In this document: one piece after another, positions 43,385 through 54,283 of the stretch
How the letters are laid out: every line of letters begins with the position of its first letter
Position numbering within the stretch: position 1 is the stretch's first letter
Assembly (NCBI GenBank): GCA_023376005.1
Contig: CM042141.1
Location: 99,858,712 to 99,922,711, forward strand
Direction: 5' to 3'
Origin: Doryteuthis pealeii
Lineage: Eukaryota; Mollusca; Cephalopoda; Myopsida; Loliginidae
Length of the DNA: 64,000 nucleotides
Position numbers and translations under genes: made by a program
Notes under the pieces: model-generated
What the model was told of the DNA's origin: nothing
Databases searched by the model: none
Seen by the model: only the letters and a program-made list of their open reading frames with translations

Positions 43385-44000
43385 AATAGCCTTTGCACCA
43401 AAGAATTTCTGGCCATGGTTGGTGACCCGTTATGCTTAAGAATGGAACCCTGCTGGCTGAGCAGTCCATGACATGCAATACTCACTTTGGCCCTTACTTA
43501 GGCTAGTCGTTTGGAGAGGCCTCCTCTGATCAATAGCCTGGTCATGTCAAGCCCTAGCACCTATATGATTGTCCCAACCCTATTGCCCTTATGTCAACCC
43601 CAACCCTTTTTATCATATCTTGTGGATGAGCAGTTCATGACATGCAATACTCAACTTTGGCCCTTCTGGTCATGTCAAGCCCTAGCACCTATATGATTGT
43701 CCCAACCCTATTGCCCTTATGTCAACCCCCAACCCATTTTATCATATATGTGCTAGAAGGTGGTAGCTGAGGGTATGATATTGTCCTGGGTATAATGTTA
43801 AACTCTATCTGATAGTGAAGTTACAGTTCTGGAGCTGTGGGGAATGTAGAGTACCCATTCATTACCATTTCTCCCAGGTCTATTCTGAGCCGGAGTGGTA
43901 GTACCTGTTAGGGTCCCATCTATAGGTCAAATAGAACAAAATGAGTTCTAAAAAATTGTGTTTAAAAAAATTGAGTTTGGAAAAAAAATTGAGTACCCAT
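43385..44000 (-). repeat. Repeat-M, long reverse copy with internal duplication
   Basis: TTGGCCCTTACTTAGGCTAG, then two copies (about 43545-43630 and 43680-43750) of GTCATGTCAAGCCCTAGCAC...ATTGCCCTTATGTCAACC, then GTGGTAGTACCTGTTAGGGT. Ends near TGAGTACCCAT. A further end fragment lies at 44655-44765. Confidence 0.75.
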
Positions 44001-44065
44001 ATAGTGGTTTGTCGGGTCACTAGTTTACAGTGGTCGTCAATTTATGGTGGTTGTCTTGGGTAAAG

Positions 44066-44098
44066 TATTATATATATATATTTTTATATATATATTCG
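44066..44098. repeat. (AT)n microsatellite
   Basis: TA runs interrupted by TTTT. Confidence 0.85.
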
Positions 44099-44099
44099 T

Positions 44100-45400
44100 A
44101 ATTACAACAAACACACTATAAAAAAACAGAAGGAAAAACAAATTATTCACAGAAGGAATAAAAAAGCCTTGTATTTAAATGTTAAAGTTACAGTAATAAG
44201 AGAAGTCGATATGTAGTGTTCAAGGTTTATCAGAATATGCTTTTTAAAAGTTCATTTAAATTAGAGGAAGAAAGTGTTCAGTTCCATCCAATAGAGAAAG
44301 TAAGGGTAATGTTCTATATATCAGCAGTGAAGTAACTTGTAGAGATGGTAAGATAAGAAGTACCTTCAGTGGCAGGCAAATAGTTTTAAGTTGAGCGACA
44401 TGGACTATTCAGGCATGTTGGTCTTTCTGAACTGTTCGTCAAAAACCCTGCTATCTATAGGGTTTACTTAGGCTCTAATTTGGTATTTTTGAAAAACTTC
44501 TTTTTAGGCATGAAAGCTTCTGATTGGTCGAAAATTATCATTTTTAATATTTCTATTTTTGCTGTCTACCTGCACTGATCCTATGTGCAGATTGCAAACT
44601 TTCGTCATTTTATTTCTGCTTTCAAAGCGTTAAATTCTAGCTCGCTTCTTATCATATCAACCACCACACCCATCAAGAATAAATAAAACAAAAACGTCTT
44701 CGGCATAAAATGACCCAACAGGGGTTGACATGCCGTAAAACCCAAACAACCAACAACCAACCAAAGAATTTTGTCTACATGATGGGCATATCAATGTAGT
44801 GCTGAATATAATAAATAAATAAAAATATAAAATAAAATATAAAATAGATAAAGAATAAAATAAATAAAAGATAAATAAATCATAAAAAAAATAAATAAAT
44901 GGATATTAGATAAAAAAATAGATGAATAAATGATAAATAAAAAATAAATAAATATAAAAATAAAATAAATATAAAAAAATAAGAAAATAAAGTAAATTGC
45001 CTGATAAAAAGATAATTGAAGATAAAAAAACAAAAAAACTGACGAAGCTTTTTTTGTCTTTTCTGGTATTTTTTTCTATTTTTATAAAGAAACTTAAATT
45101 TTGATTAAAGCAGATTTTTTTAAATTTCAAAGTAATAAATTAATTGATAATTATTAGTAAAATTTAAACAACATATTTAAAGTACAATTTTATTATATCC
45201 CTTACGAAAAAAATTTAATCTAGGAAAATTATTTTTCTTATTGAAACTCATAGAGGTATTTAATAGAGTTTAATTTTATTCATTTATTATTATTATTTTT
45301 TTTTTTTTTTTGAATAGGGGAATTATTTTTCCTTTTAGTTTTGGATTCTCGTGGAATCCCGTGAACTGAACGGAAGTATACTACTGTAGTTTAGTACTAT
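44100..45400. other. Intergenic stretch upstream of RPS10
   Basis: Apart from the Repeat-M fragment at 44655-44765 it contains an A/T-only block at 44800-44995 (imperfect AAATA units) and a T run near 45295-45312. No gene recognised. Confidence 0.5.
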
Positions 45401-45433
45401 TACCGTGATTAAAATTTCAAAACGAGGCTTCAT

Positions 45434-45467
45434 CCTTTCCGGTTTGGACGCCATTCTAAACAGTCAA
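45434..45467 (+). other. RPS10: Candidate non-coding first exon of RPS10 (5' TOP)
   Basis: A pyrimidine run CCTTTCC is followed by GGTTTGGACGCCATTCTAAA and then CAGTCAA|GTAAGT. A short exon beginning with a pyrimidine tract and ending at a strong donor about 1.9 kb before the coding acceptor is the usual layout of animal ribosomal-protein genes. Spliced to 47345 it leaves a 5' UTR of about 35 nt. Inferred from sequence shape, not from conservation. Confidence 0.5.
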
Positions 45468-46519
45468 GTAAGTAATGTCTCCTTCTTAAAATCCACAAAA
45501 TTTGTACATTTTAAAGTTCCATCAGCTCCAAATAATACGTTAGAATGTAAGTTTAAACGTTATATTGATATTTTATTACAATATTTACCTAAAATGAATA
45601 TATATTCTGTGTTTTTTTAAGAGTTTACTGTTCATAATTCTCTTACTCGTGAAAGCATGCTGGATCTTCACTTATAATTTCCTGACTCTGATACATATAT
45701 ATTTAAAAAAAAAATTGTAATGTTATTTTTCAGTTTTGTTGATGTGATTTCCAAACCTGTAAATTATTTAGACTTTAAAGTCTTCGTTTTTCATAACTAA
45801 AAACAGATCAAAGCGGTAACTTAACCCGGCACGTGTCGAATGAACTTACCGCTTTAAAACCATATCTCTACCATACTTTAATAAATTCTTCTTTTCTTGG
45901 AGTTATATTTTTAAGTATTATCCCTGAAAAAACTTAATATATTTACTTATTTGATAAAATATGTACTGGTTGGATTGGACTCTGTTCACTATAATTTTGT
46001 TTCTTGTTCTAAGAAAAAAACTTGTTTTCTCCCTCTCTAAAAATTCTTTCTTTTAGTTTTTCTGCCTCTAAAATTGTTACTCGTTTCTATTTTTAAGCAG
46101 ATAAAATGTATTTGTGTCTTTCAGTCCTTTAGTTCCATTTTATTTTTTTATATTTAGAAGTGGTTGTCTTTGTAAGATAAATAGAAACCTGTTAAAAGTT
46201 TGATTAACTTTAGTATTGATACAATTTTTTTTTCTATCGAAAAACCAAATGAAATGATTCTTCGTTTGGGTTTCGATACGAACCATTTACTTTTTTTCAT
46301 CGCATTTCTTCATAACATTAAAAAAGATACGATAAATTAAGAGTTATTTCTTAGTAATATTTTTTTTATTAGTTTGATCAAATGTATATCTTTTTTCATT
46401 TTTACTTATTTTCTGCTCTTACCCTTGTTTAATAAACCTTTATTTAAAAAAAAAAGTCCCTTATTTAATAAATCCCGATCTACGTATTTAATCCCAAAAT
46501 TATCGCCCGTTTACTCCAT

Positions 46520-46660
46520 GTGCGGCTTAACACTCGACCCTTCTTCCGGAACGTGGTGTAAAAATGTTTCGCAAGCGAGATAATCAAACCATTGCTTGGG
46601 AAATCGCTCAGTACACCTGGCCTTGCACCATAATTAAGCAAAGCTTAGTAAAATTGAATA
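46520..46660. other. Unexplained less AT-rich stretch in RPS10 intron 1
   Basis: Sequence such as CTCGACCCTTCTTCCGGAAC and CAGTACACCTGGCCTTGCAC stands out from the AT-rich surroundings. I could not match it to 5S rRNA, snRNAs or 7SK from memory. Confidence 0.3.
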
Positions 46661-46667
46661 AAGACTA

Positions 46668-46966
46668 GAAAAATTTCGGTAATAAAGGACTATTTGCTTG
46701 TAAATTCCTACCATAAAATAAACTGAACCCCCATTTTATGTCCGTGTTTTTGCAATAAATGTTTTATTTTTCTTGCACCCGTTATTTTACAATACTAAAT
46801 ATATTTCCTTTATTTATTTTAATATTCACTTCAATGTGTATATTCTAAAAGCTTTTATTTTGTGAGAATAAAACATTTATTGCAAAAACACGGACATAAA
46901 ATGGGGGTTCAGTTTATTTTATGGTAGGAATTTACGAGCAAATAGTCCTTTATTACCAAAATTTCA
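46668..46966. mobile_element. MITE with about 100-bp inverted arms in RPS10 intron 1
   Basis: 46672-46772 and 46867-46964 are almost exact reverse complements (GGTAATAAAGGACTATTTGC, CCCCCATTTTATGTCCGTGT). The loop of about 95 bp is non-coding. Confidence 0.85.
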
Positions 46967-47345
46967 TGGTTCAATCCTTCCTAATGCTTGGTGTCGCTGT
47001 TTTGTGAGATTGAGTTAAGATTTGTAAATATTCTTAGTTTTAGAATAGTTACAAAACAAAAAACAATCTTCTAGAGTGCATTGATTTTCTTTTTTTTTAT
47101 AACTTGTTTTAGTGGCGGTAAAATCATAAAAGAATATTGTAAATTTGTATTTTACAAGAATTTTGATCTTCAATCTAATTGCTGAAATAAAGCACCCCTC
47201 ACCTTGTGATATATTCAACTATTTCAATTTTGGAAATACTCAGTTTCATTTTATATTAAATTTATTTTTAAATGCAAACCTTTTGTCTTAGATATTTTTT
47301 AAATGATAAAATTGTATAAATCAATGTATTTTTACTTTTTTCAGC

Positions 47346-47486
47346 ATGTTGATGCCAAAAAAGAATCGTGTAGCTATCTATGAACACCTCTTCAAAGAGG
47401 GTGTCATGGTTGCTAAGAAAGACTTTACTGGAGTGAAACATCCAGAAATCGATGTCCCAAACCTCCATGTGATCAAAGCACTTCAG
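47346..47486 (+). CDS. RPS10: RPS10 exon 2 (first coding exon)
   Basis: ATG at 47346 just inside the acceptor CTTTTTTCAG|C. It encodes 47 residues ending [11 protein letters not shown] and has donor CAG|GTGAGG. The reverse-strand open frame over it is a shadow. Confidence 0.97.
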
Positions 47487-50400
47487 GTGAGGAGAAATAA
47501 ATTGAAATAGTTATTTTTATTTTCTTAAAATAAAAATGTTGAAATGTTGCATTCAGTTGAAGTTTCCTGAATTTTGAAAACTCAACTAATTTTACCTGCA
47601 TCCCCAACACTAATCAGCTTTTAATTATTTTTTTGTCATTAAATTTAAAATGATTTCCCTTCATTGTCTAAAATTGAAATTATGAATTATTCTAAACTTT
47701 CGAAGAAAAACAATGTTTAAAATCTGAAACTTACCTAGCATTTAAATTGAAACTGTTTGTAAATTCAAATTTGTATTCTTTTTTAAATGTAGAAATTTAA
47801 GTCCTAAAACTAACTTTAATGTACAGGGTGGTCCGAAAGTCTTGTCATCGGTCTTAGTTTTAATTTTATTTTTTATTTTAATATTAATATTAATATTTTC
47901 TATTTCATTTCCAATGGTTTATTTCGTGTAATTATAATTGATTAATTAGGAGTTAATTTTGATAGGAGTGACAAGACTTTCGGACCATGCTGTGTACAGT
48001 GTTGGTACAAATGTTATCTTAGAAATATGATTTAAGATTTATTATAAAGCCAAAATAATGTTTAATAAATATTTTATATAAGTATCACTATGAACAAATA
48101 TTGCAATGATGATAAGCGCAGGGGTCCTGAAAGCAACCAATAATGTGGGTTGTGGGATCTTGGATATCTTTTAGTGACTGCAAGTGGCAATCACTGAAGA
48201 GCCAGGATTTGGATTCTGCCTATTCTGAGCGCTGCAATGTTAATTCAATGCTACATCCATTTGTTCTCAGGATTTAGAAATCTTTCATTAAATTTAAAGA
48301 AAATTCTTATTAGTAAATTTACGTTTACTTGTATCACCAAAATATCACCTTTTCAATGATATTGGTAAATTATAAATTTTAATTCTTTTTTATCTTCAAA
48401 CATGTATTTCTCTTTGTATCCAACTGAAATTATGGGTTATTTCCTAGATTGTTGACAGGGCTTAGAATATGCTGACTATCCCTTGCAGAGGGGTAAGAAA
48501 CCTCCCTTTAAAAAAAAGGGTGTGGTGTGTATGACACTAAACTGCATCTAATGGTGGAAGCAGCCAGTTCATTACCATTACTTCTTTCAGATCCATTCAT
48601 ATTTGGAATGATAATATTTGTTGGGTCTCATGGGTATGCTTAAAATTATTTGTTCTTAAAAGGACATAAAAAAAAGATTGAACTATTACACAAATATGAA
48701 TGTACAATGAATCTAGTTCCCAAACTTCTGGGCATAAAATAACCCTAGATGAGTTGGCATGCTACTAAAATCATTCATTTTACTTCCTAGCTTTAAGATT
48801 TGAAACATTTTTCTTGAAATTCAGATTTTTTTAATGTAGAGATTTAAAGTTTTAAAAATAATAACCTTAAAATAATGTAGTGTTGGTACAAATGTTGTTA
48901 TATTTTAGTGATTTCATTTAAGATTAATTATAAATCCAAATAATCTTAAGATTTGATAAGTGATCACTATGAACAAATATTGCAATGATGATAAGCGCAG
49001 GGGTCCTGAAAGCAACCAATAATGTGGGTTGTGGGATCTTGGATATCTTTTAGTGACTGCAAGTGGCAATCACTGAAGAGCCAGGATTTGGATTCTGCCT
49101 ATTCTGAGCGCTGTAAATGTAGGAAGTAATTTAAAAACAAATTATGAAGAATCAGATTTTGAATTTTCAAGATGTAAATTGAGTTTTATCTTTTGTCAGT
49201 ATATACTGATCAGTTGTGTTAATGCATACTTTGTATATTCAATATTTTATAGTTTTTTATTTTATTTTTTTAATTCATTTAATTTATCAATCTGTACAAT
49301 GTGCAACCTTTTATTAAAGCTTTTAAGTGATACTGAAGAAGCTATATTTAAGCAAGTTTGAATGAAGGTAGATTCTATCAAGACTGTTTGGGAAATAAAT
49401 TAAAATACTCTATTTTCCAAACAATCTAATAATGCAGTGTACATTAGTTTGTTATTCAATACGATTTTTGATAAAATGTAAGTTAAAAACATAAATAATG
49501 AATGCACAAAAATCACAAAGCTAGATTTGTGCAATCATTGCAAAAAAAAAAAAAAAATGAAAAAAGGCCTAAAAAATTTAATATCTGATTTGATAAAACA
49601 AATTGAATTTATTTATTTGGCCATCATTTCTGTTTTCTTCAGAATCAGATTATACTTTTTTTTTTTTTTTTTTTTTAAAATTTTCTGTTTATCACTAATG
49701 TTAAATTTGTAACTATTTTCAGAGTTTAAAATCTCGAGCTTTTGTGAATGAACAGTTTGCCTGGAGGCATTATTATTGGTATCTTACCAACGAGGGCATC
49801 CAATACTTGCGTGATTTCCTCCATCTGCCTTCAGAAATTGTCCCAGCTACCCTCAAAAGGCAGACCCGTACAGAAGCCACTCGTGGGCCAAGACCAAAGG
49901 GTGAGTTACACATTTTAATAATTTCCATCACAAGTACAGTTGTTCTTGGCATGTTGTCTCATTTTGGGAATGGTTATATTCAAAATGATTTAAATAAATA
50001 TATATTTAATTACCCAAATTATATCAACAATTTTAGATATTTTTTCTGATTTAAGGCCTGAAATTGTTGATTTTAAATTTCATACTTTTTCTCCATTCCT
50101 AAATCTATTGACAGTTTCTGTTTGATATGAATTTATTTGTAAATGTTAATTATCATAAATAGTGTCATTTATATTATTGTCCATTTTATACAATTTATAA
50201 TGGGTGGCTCAGTTCTGGAAATTTGATTCTCAAAGTTCCTCTTTCTCAATTTCTTAAATTGAAGGATCACAAAAAAATTGCACTTTGCAGAACTGCTTAT
50301 CTCCTTAGAGTAAAAATGATTTAACAACATTGTGTGAACAAGAATTGTACTACAATGTACTGTTTGTTTTTGAAGAAAAAAATTATGGTATTAAAAAAAA

Positions 50401-52375
50401 AAAATGTAGAGATTTTATGGTTTAAGAAAAAGTGCAGATTTATGGTAAGAAGAAAAATATTTCCGGTAAAAACACAAAAAAATACAGAAATTGGATAATT
50501 TCTTTAACATTATTTTAAAACTGATTTGATCATTAAGCTGGATCTAGAGGTGAAAATTGAAATTCTGGTGTTTCAGAATAGAGGAATTGATATCTGCTTA
50601 ATTTCCTTTTAAGATGGCCAAACATTTAATGCACATGAATGGACGAAATTCCAGTTTCTAATTCCTAATTTGGCAACTGGAAAAAGTGTCATAAATGAAA
50701 TCTTGAGATTTTTATTACACTTTGGCCTATTTGTCCAATTTCTCTTTTTAAAGAGATAATTTATTTTTCATACACATGGACCACACGCATGAACTTTTAA
50801 GATTAAATTGACAAACAAAAAAAAAGCTATTGGTTCTTTAAATTCTTAATTTAAAGAACCAATAGCTTTTTTTTTTGTTTGATTGATTTGTTGCTTAAGT
50901 GGAATTATGTGTTTTTAGATAATTTTAGCAACAAACTAAAAATTTATGCTATTCTAAAAGTTTTTGTCAAGACGGGAAAATGTCAAATTATGGAAATTTT
51001 ATTTAAAAATTGAGTCAAGCCATTTCCGACATGAATTTGTTAAATTCAATAAGTAGACCATTACCAGTATAAATAAAGTTGAACTTTTTTGAACTAATGA
51101 TTACTGAAGGAAATTAGATGTTGGTAAATGATTTATGCATTTTTAACCTTTAATTAAAATCTTGTTCAATTTTTATTAAAACTTGTTGCTCTGAGTTATC
51201 TCCCCCTAATGAAAATTTATTTTTCATTTAACAGCACCAGAAGTGGCACGAGGTGGACCACCTACTGATCGTGAATACAGAAGAGCACCTGCCAGTAAGT
51301 ATTTTTTCTCTTTTCTTTTCAAGTCTTGTGATTTTTTAGGTACAAAATATTTATGCAAAAAGAAAAAAAATTGTCTTGTTTTAATAACTTTTATTAGTTT
51401 CTGTACAGGCTGACTCTGAAGTCCTGTTGCCTACATATTGTTTTAACTTATATTATTTTTTGTTTTAATGATATATAAGCAGAGATGCTGATAGGTATGT
51501 GTTCTGAATCCCTGATGCACAAAAATTTAAAAAGACGCAGTAAAATCTTATCCATGTGTCTCGGTGTTTTTTTTTTTTTTTACTTCCATCACCATTTCAA
51601 GTTAAATGTAAATACATTTCAATAGTTTCTTAGAAATGAATTACACAGGATAAATTACAACGACGCACTAAATAAAGCTATCAGCATCACTGTATAAGTT
51701 ATGTAATTCTACCTTAAAAAAAAAAAAAAAATGTTTAAAAATTATTTTGTAAAATTTCATTATGTATTATTTTACCTCTAAAAAAAAATGTAGGGAGTAA
51801 TGCAACTTTCGGACTTCCTTTACAATTAATATTTTGTTGGTGAATGTTTAACATTGTTTGGTCATGGCTATAATATTTCAACCTAAACTCAATTTTCTTT
51901 TTTTTCCCAATTGTAGATATGTCTGGTGACAAGAAGGCTGATGTTGGTGCTGGAAGCTCTACAGATTTCCAATTTGTAAGTAAAAACATTTTTTTTTTGT
52001 TTTTGTAATTTGAATAGAATTAGATTTAAAGATATTAATCTGCATAATTACAATCTTAAAATTTAGAATTGCTAAAAAGTGATTCCATATTTCAAGACAT
52101 TTATGGTATTTAGATTTTCCTTTTTAATTTTACACTGATATTCTATATATACATATACAGTTCTACTCGTCTGTTTTTATAGATGTAACAAAGAAAATAC
52201 TCGGCTGTAGTTAAATTTCTTTTTTATGGAAAAGTTTTCTAACAAAAAGTTGTACATTTTTTTTTTATTAGGTATATAAAAAGTTATGTATATTTTCATT
52301 AAGTTCTAATTCAAAAAAATTTCTCTTTTTCAGAGAGCTGGATTCGGCAGAGGTCGTGCTCCTCAACCACAGTAA
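47346..52375 (+). CDS. RPS10: RPS10, 40S ribosomal protein eS10 (gene-level, 5 coding exons)
   Basis: Coding exons 47346-47486, 49723-49900, 51235-51294, 51917-51975 and 52334-52375 give 480 bp, 159 residues plus stop (human is 165). All junctions are GT-AG and in phase. The start is [19 protein letters not shown] as in vertebrate eS10. The S10/plectin winged-helix domain covers about residues 3-95 with [20 protein letters not shown] and [15 protein letters not shown] proline/arginine-rich linker follows, then [16 protein letters not shown] and a GFGRGR tail, the arginine-methylation site region known from human. It is a structural component of the small subunit head near the mRNA entry side. 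The ATG lies one base after the acceptor TTTTTTCAG, so the preceding exon is non-coding. Confidence 0.98.
47824..47994. mobile_element. TA-flanked MITE in RPS10 intron 2
   Basis: Inverted ends GTGGTCCGAAAGTCTTGTCA and its complement TGACAAGACTTTCGGACCA. TA dinucleotides border the element (47822-47823 and 47995-47996). The paralogous intron segment near 48880 lacks it (AATAATGTAGTGTTGG). Tc1/mariner-type by ends and target. Confidence 0.85.
48084..48234 (+). ncRNA. Candidate intronic structured RNA, copy 1 (C/D-snoRNA-like)
   Basis: This 151-bp block reads as identical to 48963-49113 while its flanks differ. It contains a box-C-like ATGATGA at 48106-48112, internal CTGA boxes and a final box-D-like CTGA near 48225. 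Terminal pairings ATTGC/GCAAT and AGCGC/GCGCT bring the ends together. Its position in a ribosomal-protein intron, on the sense strand, suits a snoRNA. The guide target was not identified. Confidence 0.5.
48455..48775 (-). repeat. Repeat-M fragment (reverse) in RPS10 intron 2
   Basis: GTGTATGACACTAAACTGCA, TTCATTACCATTACTTCTTT and TTGGCATGCTACTAAAATCA resemble the family, more diverged than other copies. It lies between the two candidate RNA copies. Confidence 0.6.
48963..49113 (+). ncRNA. Candidate intronic structured RNA, copy 2
   Basis: Reads as identical to 48084-48234 over 151 bp. The 3' terminal pairing is weaker here because GCAAT is replaced by TAAAT after the shared block. It lies about 610 bp before RPS10 exon 3. 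Confidence 0.5.
49723..49900 (+). CDS. RPS10: RPS10 exon 3
   Basis: Acceptor CTATTTTCAG. It encodes [19 protein letters not shown] through ATRGPRPK, the core of the S10/plectin domain, and ends G|GTGAGT. Confidence 0.97.
49901..51234. other. RPS10 intron 3, with a 68-bp hairpin
   Basis: AT-rich intron without recognised SINEs. The hairpin at 50813-50880 pairs AAAGCTATTGGTTCTTTAAA with its complement around a short loop. It also contains a mollusc-type GAGTTATCTCCCCC motif at 51193. Confidence 0.6.
51235..51294 (+). CDS. RPS10: RPS10 exon 4
   Basis: Acceptor TTTAACAG and donor GTAAGT. It encodes [20 protein letters not shown], the variable proline/arginine linker. Confidence 0.95.
51480..51692. 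mobile_element. Non-autonomous DNA transposon, 6-bp TSD (copy 2), in RPS10 intron 4
   Basis: Same ends as 5128-5408 (CAGAGATGCTGATAG / CTATCAGCATCACTG). Flanked by exact TATAAG repeats at 51474-51479 and 51693-51698. Shorter by an internal deletion. Confidence 0.8.
51917..51975 (+). CDS. RPS10: RPS10 exon 5
   Basis: Acceptor CCCAATTGTAG and donor GTAAGT. It encodes [20 protein letters not shown], matching the DKKAEAGAGS block of vertebrate eS10. Confidence 0.96.
52334..52375 (+). CDS. RPS10: RPS10 exon 6 (stop)
   Basis: Acceptor CTTTTTCAG. It encodes [13 protein letters not shown] and TAA at 52373-52375. Confidence 0.96.
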   Translation, partial: RAGFGRGRAPQPQ

Positions 52376-52392
52376 AGACATTTATATCAATG

Positions 52393-52398
52393 AATAAA
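52393..52398 (+). promoter_or_regulatory. RPS10: RPS10 polyadenylation signal
   Basis: AATAAA 18 bases after the stop codon, giving a very short 3' UTR as is usual for ribosomal-protein mRNAs. Confidence 0.8.
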
Positions 52399-52499
52399 TT
52401 ACTAAAGTTATATATTGTTTTTAGATGTTTTTTTTTATTTATTTTTCTTATAAATAAGAAAAGTGAAAAAATATATACAAATTTCAATATTTTGTTTAA

Positions 52500-53410
52500 A
52501 GGTATTTGGGGGTGGAAAAAAGTGGAAAAGAAAGCACAAAGTAAGTCACAATGAATCTGTTAATATCTGAAGATTAAGCATGAAATTAATATTGAGGTAA
52601 AAGACATGCTAAGTAAAATTAGGTCAAAGTGGGAGGGGACTGTGTAGTATGCACCAAGGGACCCAAAAGAACATTGACTAGGCAAAAAATTCAGTTCATG
52701 GGAGTGGAACAATTGCATTGTGCAAAGAGAAAACAGTGTTTTGTGAAATTTCTGTTTCCAACAATAATTATCAAAAAAAAAAACACTTAAAGTTTTTATT
52801 TTTTTATTTACCTGACCTGCTTTTAGGCATAATACTAATTAGTTTGTTCTGATTTCTTTTATGTATAAAAAAAAATGAATTGTAATTTTACTGGTCTTCA
52901 TTTAGTGTAGTGACTAATCATCAAAATGATGTGAATTATTGAAAAATATGATGAAAGAGTAAACTGTGTTTGTCAAAATACCTCTTACACACTTGTGCTT
53001 TTACCAGTGTTTTAAAAAAAAATTTTTTTTATAAGCAGTTATAAAAGAAATTTCGGTTAATTCCTATAATCTAACATGATCAAAGGGAACCACTCTTGAC
53101 TGAATTATTTATTTATTGATTTACTAGGAAAAAAACTGGTTTAGGGTTAGTTTAATGGGGAAATAATTTATCAGTCAAGAGTTGTTCCCATTTGATCATG
53201 TTAGACTTATAGGACATAACCGAAATTTGAATATTTTATTTGAAGATATTTGAAAAAGTTGACTCAGTTAAGTGGAAAAGAAAGCACATCTACATCTGCA
53301 AACATCGGATGAATCCATTTTTTAATTTAGGTAAATGTCACAAATCTGTTAATATCTGAAGATTAAGCACAAAATAAGTAGAAAATTAATATTGAGGTAA
53401 AAGACGGCTT
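52500..53410. repeat. Direct duplication around a MITE, downstream of RPS10
   Basis: About 52500-52620 and 53245-53410 share AGTGGAAAAGAAAGCACA, AATCTGTTAATATCTGAAGA and ATTAATATTGAGGTAAAAGA. Between them, 53050-53102 and 53173-53228 form an inverted pair (ATCAAAGGGAACCACTCTTG and complement), a MITE of the same family as 54121-54283. Confidence 0.7.
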
Positions 53411-54120
53411 TATTCACTTTAGATAAACTCTTAATGTCCTATACTGTCTCATTTCACTAGGCTGGAAGTCCATGTCTGTGATTCTATACCACCTGAGGCA
53501 GCCCTAAATGATAGCCTTTATTTAAATGTAATAAACATTTCGAAACATCTATCTATTTATATCTACATATATAAAGTGCAGTTGTGCGTATCCGTATGTC
53601 TGGAGGAAACTTTGAAAATAAAGCAATTAACAAAGTAAATATAAAATACACACTAAATATCACCAGGGCTTGGTTTTTGAGCAAAAATGATTTGATTTAT
53701 ATTATTGAATACATTTAAAAATGAAATACCCTTCAACAATTGTGTTGGTGCTAAAATCCTTTAGGACTGGATACGAAGCCTGTTTATTTTCTTTCAACTT
53801 TTTTCTAACATTGATAAAAATAAGACAATTATATGCTGTGTAGTACGCATGTGTGTTGCTGAAATTCGAGTGTATTTAGGTATGCATTTTGAAAAAAAAA
53901 TTTTTTTTATTGGCGTAGTACCACTTCCAAATTAGCGATGTTATTGGAGTAAAACATCTGGACGTAAAGTGACAGCTCACAGAATTTTCCATGGATCCAC
54001 CCAAAATAGAATACTCCACAAAATATACCAATACAGGATAATACAAAGAGGTAATTTCCATCCAACTATGAAACCCCACAAGATCTTGAATATTGATGAG
54101 GCTATAAGATATAAAAGTTG

Positions 54121-54283
54121 GGGGGTTATTTCCTATAAGTCTAACATAAACAAAGGGAACCACTCTTGATTGATAAATTTATTTTCCTACTATATCAATA
54201 GATATACTAGGAAAATAAATAAATTTATCAGTCGAGTGGTTCCCTTTGTTTGGTTATTTCCTATAAGTCTAACATAAAGTCAG
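54121..54283. mobile_element. MITE, second copy of the family at 53050
   Basis: The inverted arms carry TTATTTCCTATAAGTCTAAC and AAAGGGAACCACTCTTGAT versus their complements around an AT-rich centre. The TTCCTATAAGTCTAACATAA string also reappears directly after the right arm. Confidence 0.65.

Noticed and set aside
44791..45130. Two reverse open frames dominated by Phe, Tyr and Ile
   Set aside because: They come from an A/T-only low-complexity block.
46520..46660. 5S rRNA, U-snRNA or 7SK gene
   Set aside because: No segment matches the conserved parts of those RNAs that I can recall; left as unexplained.
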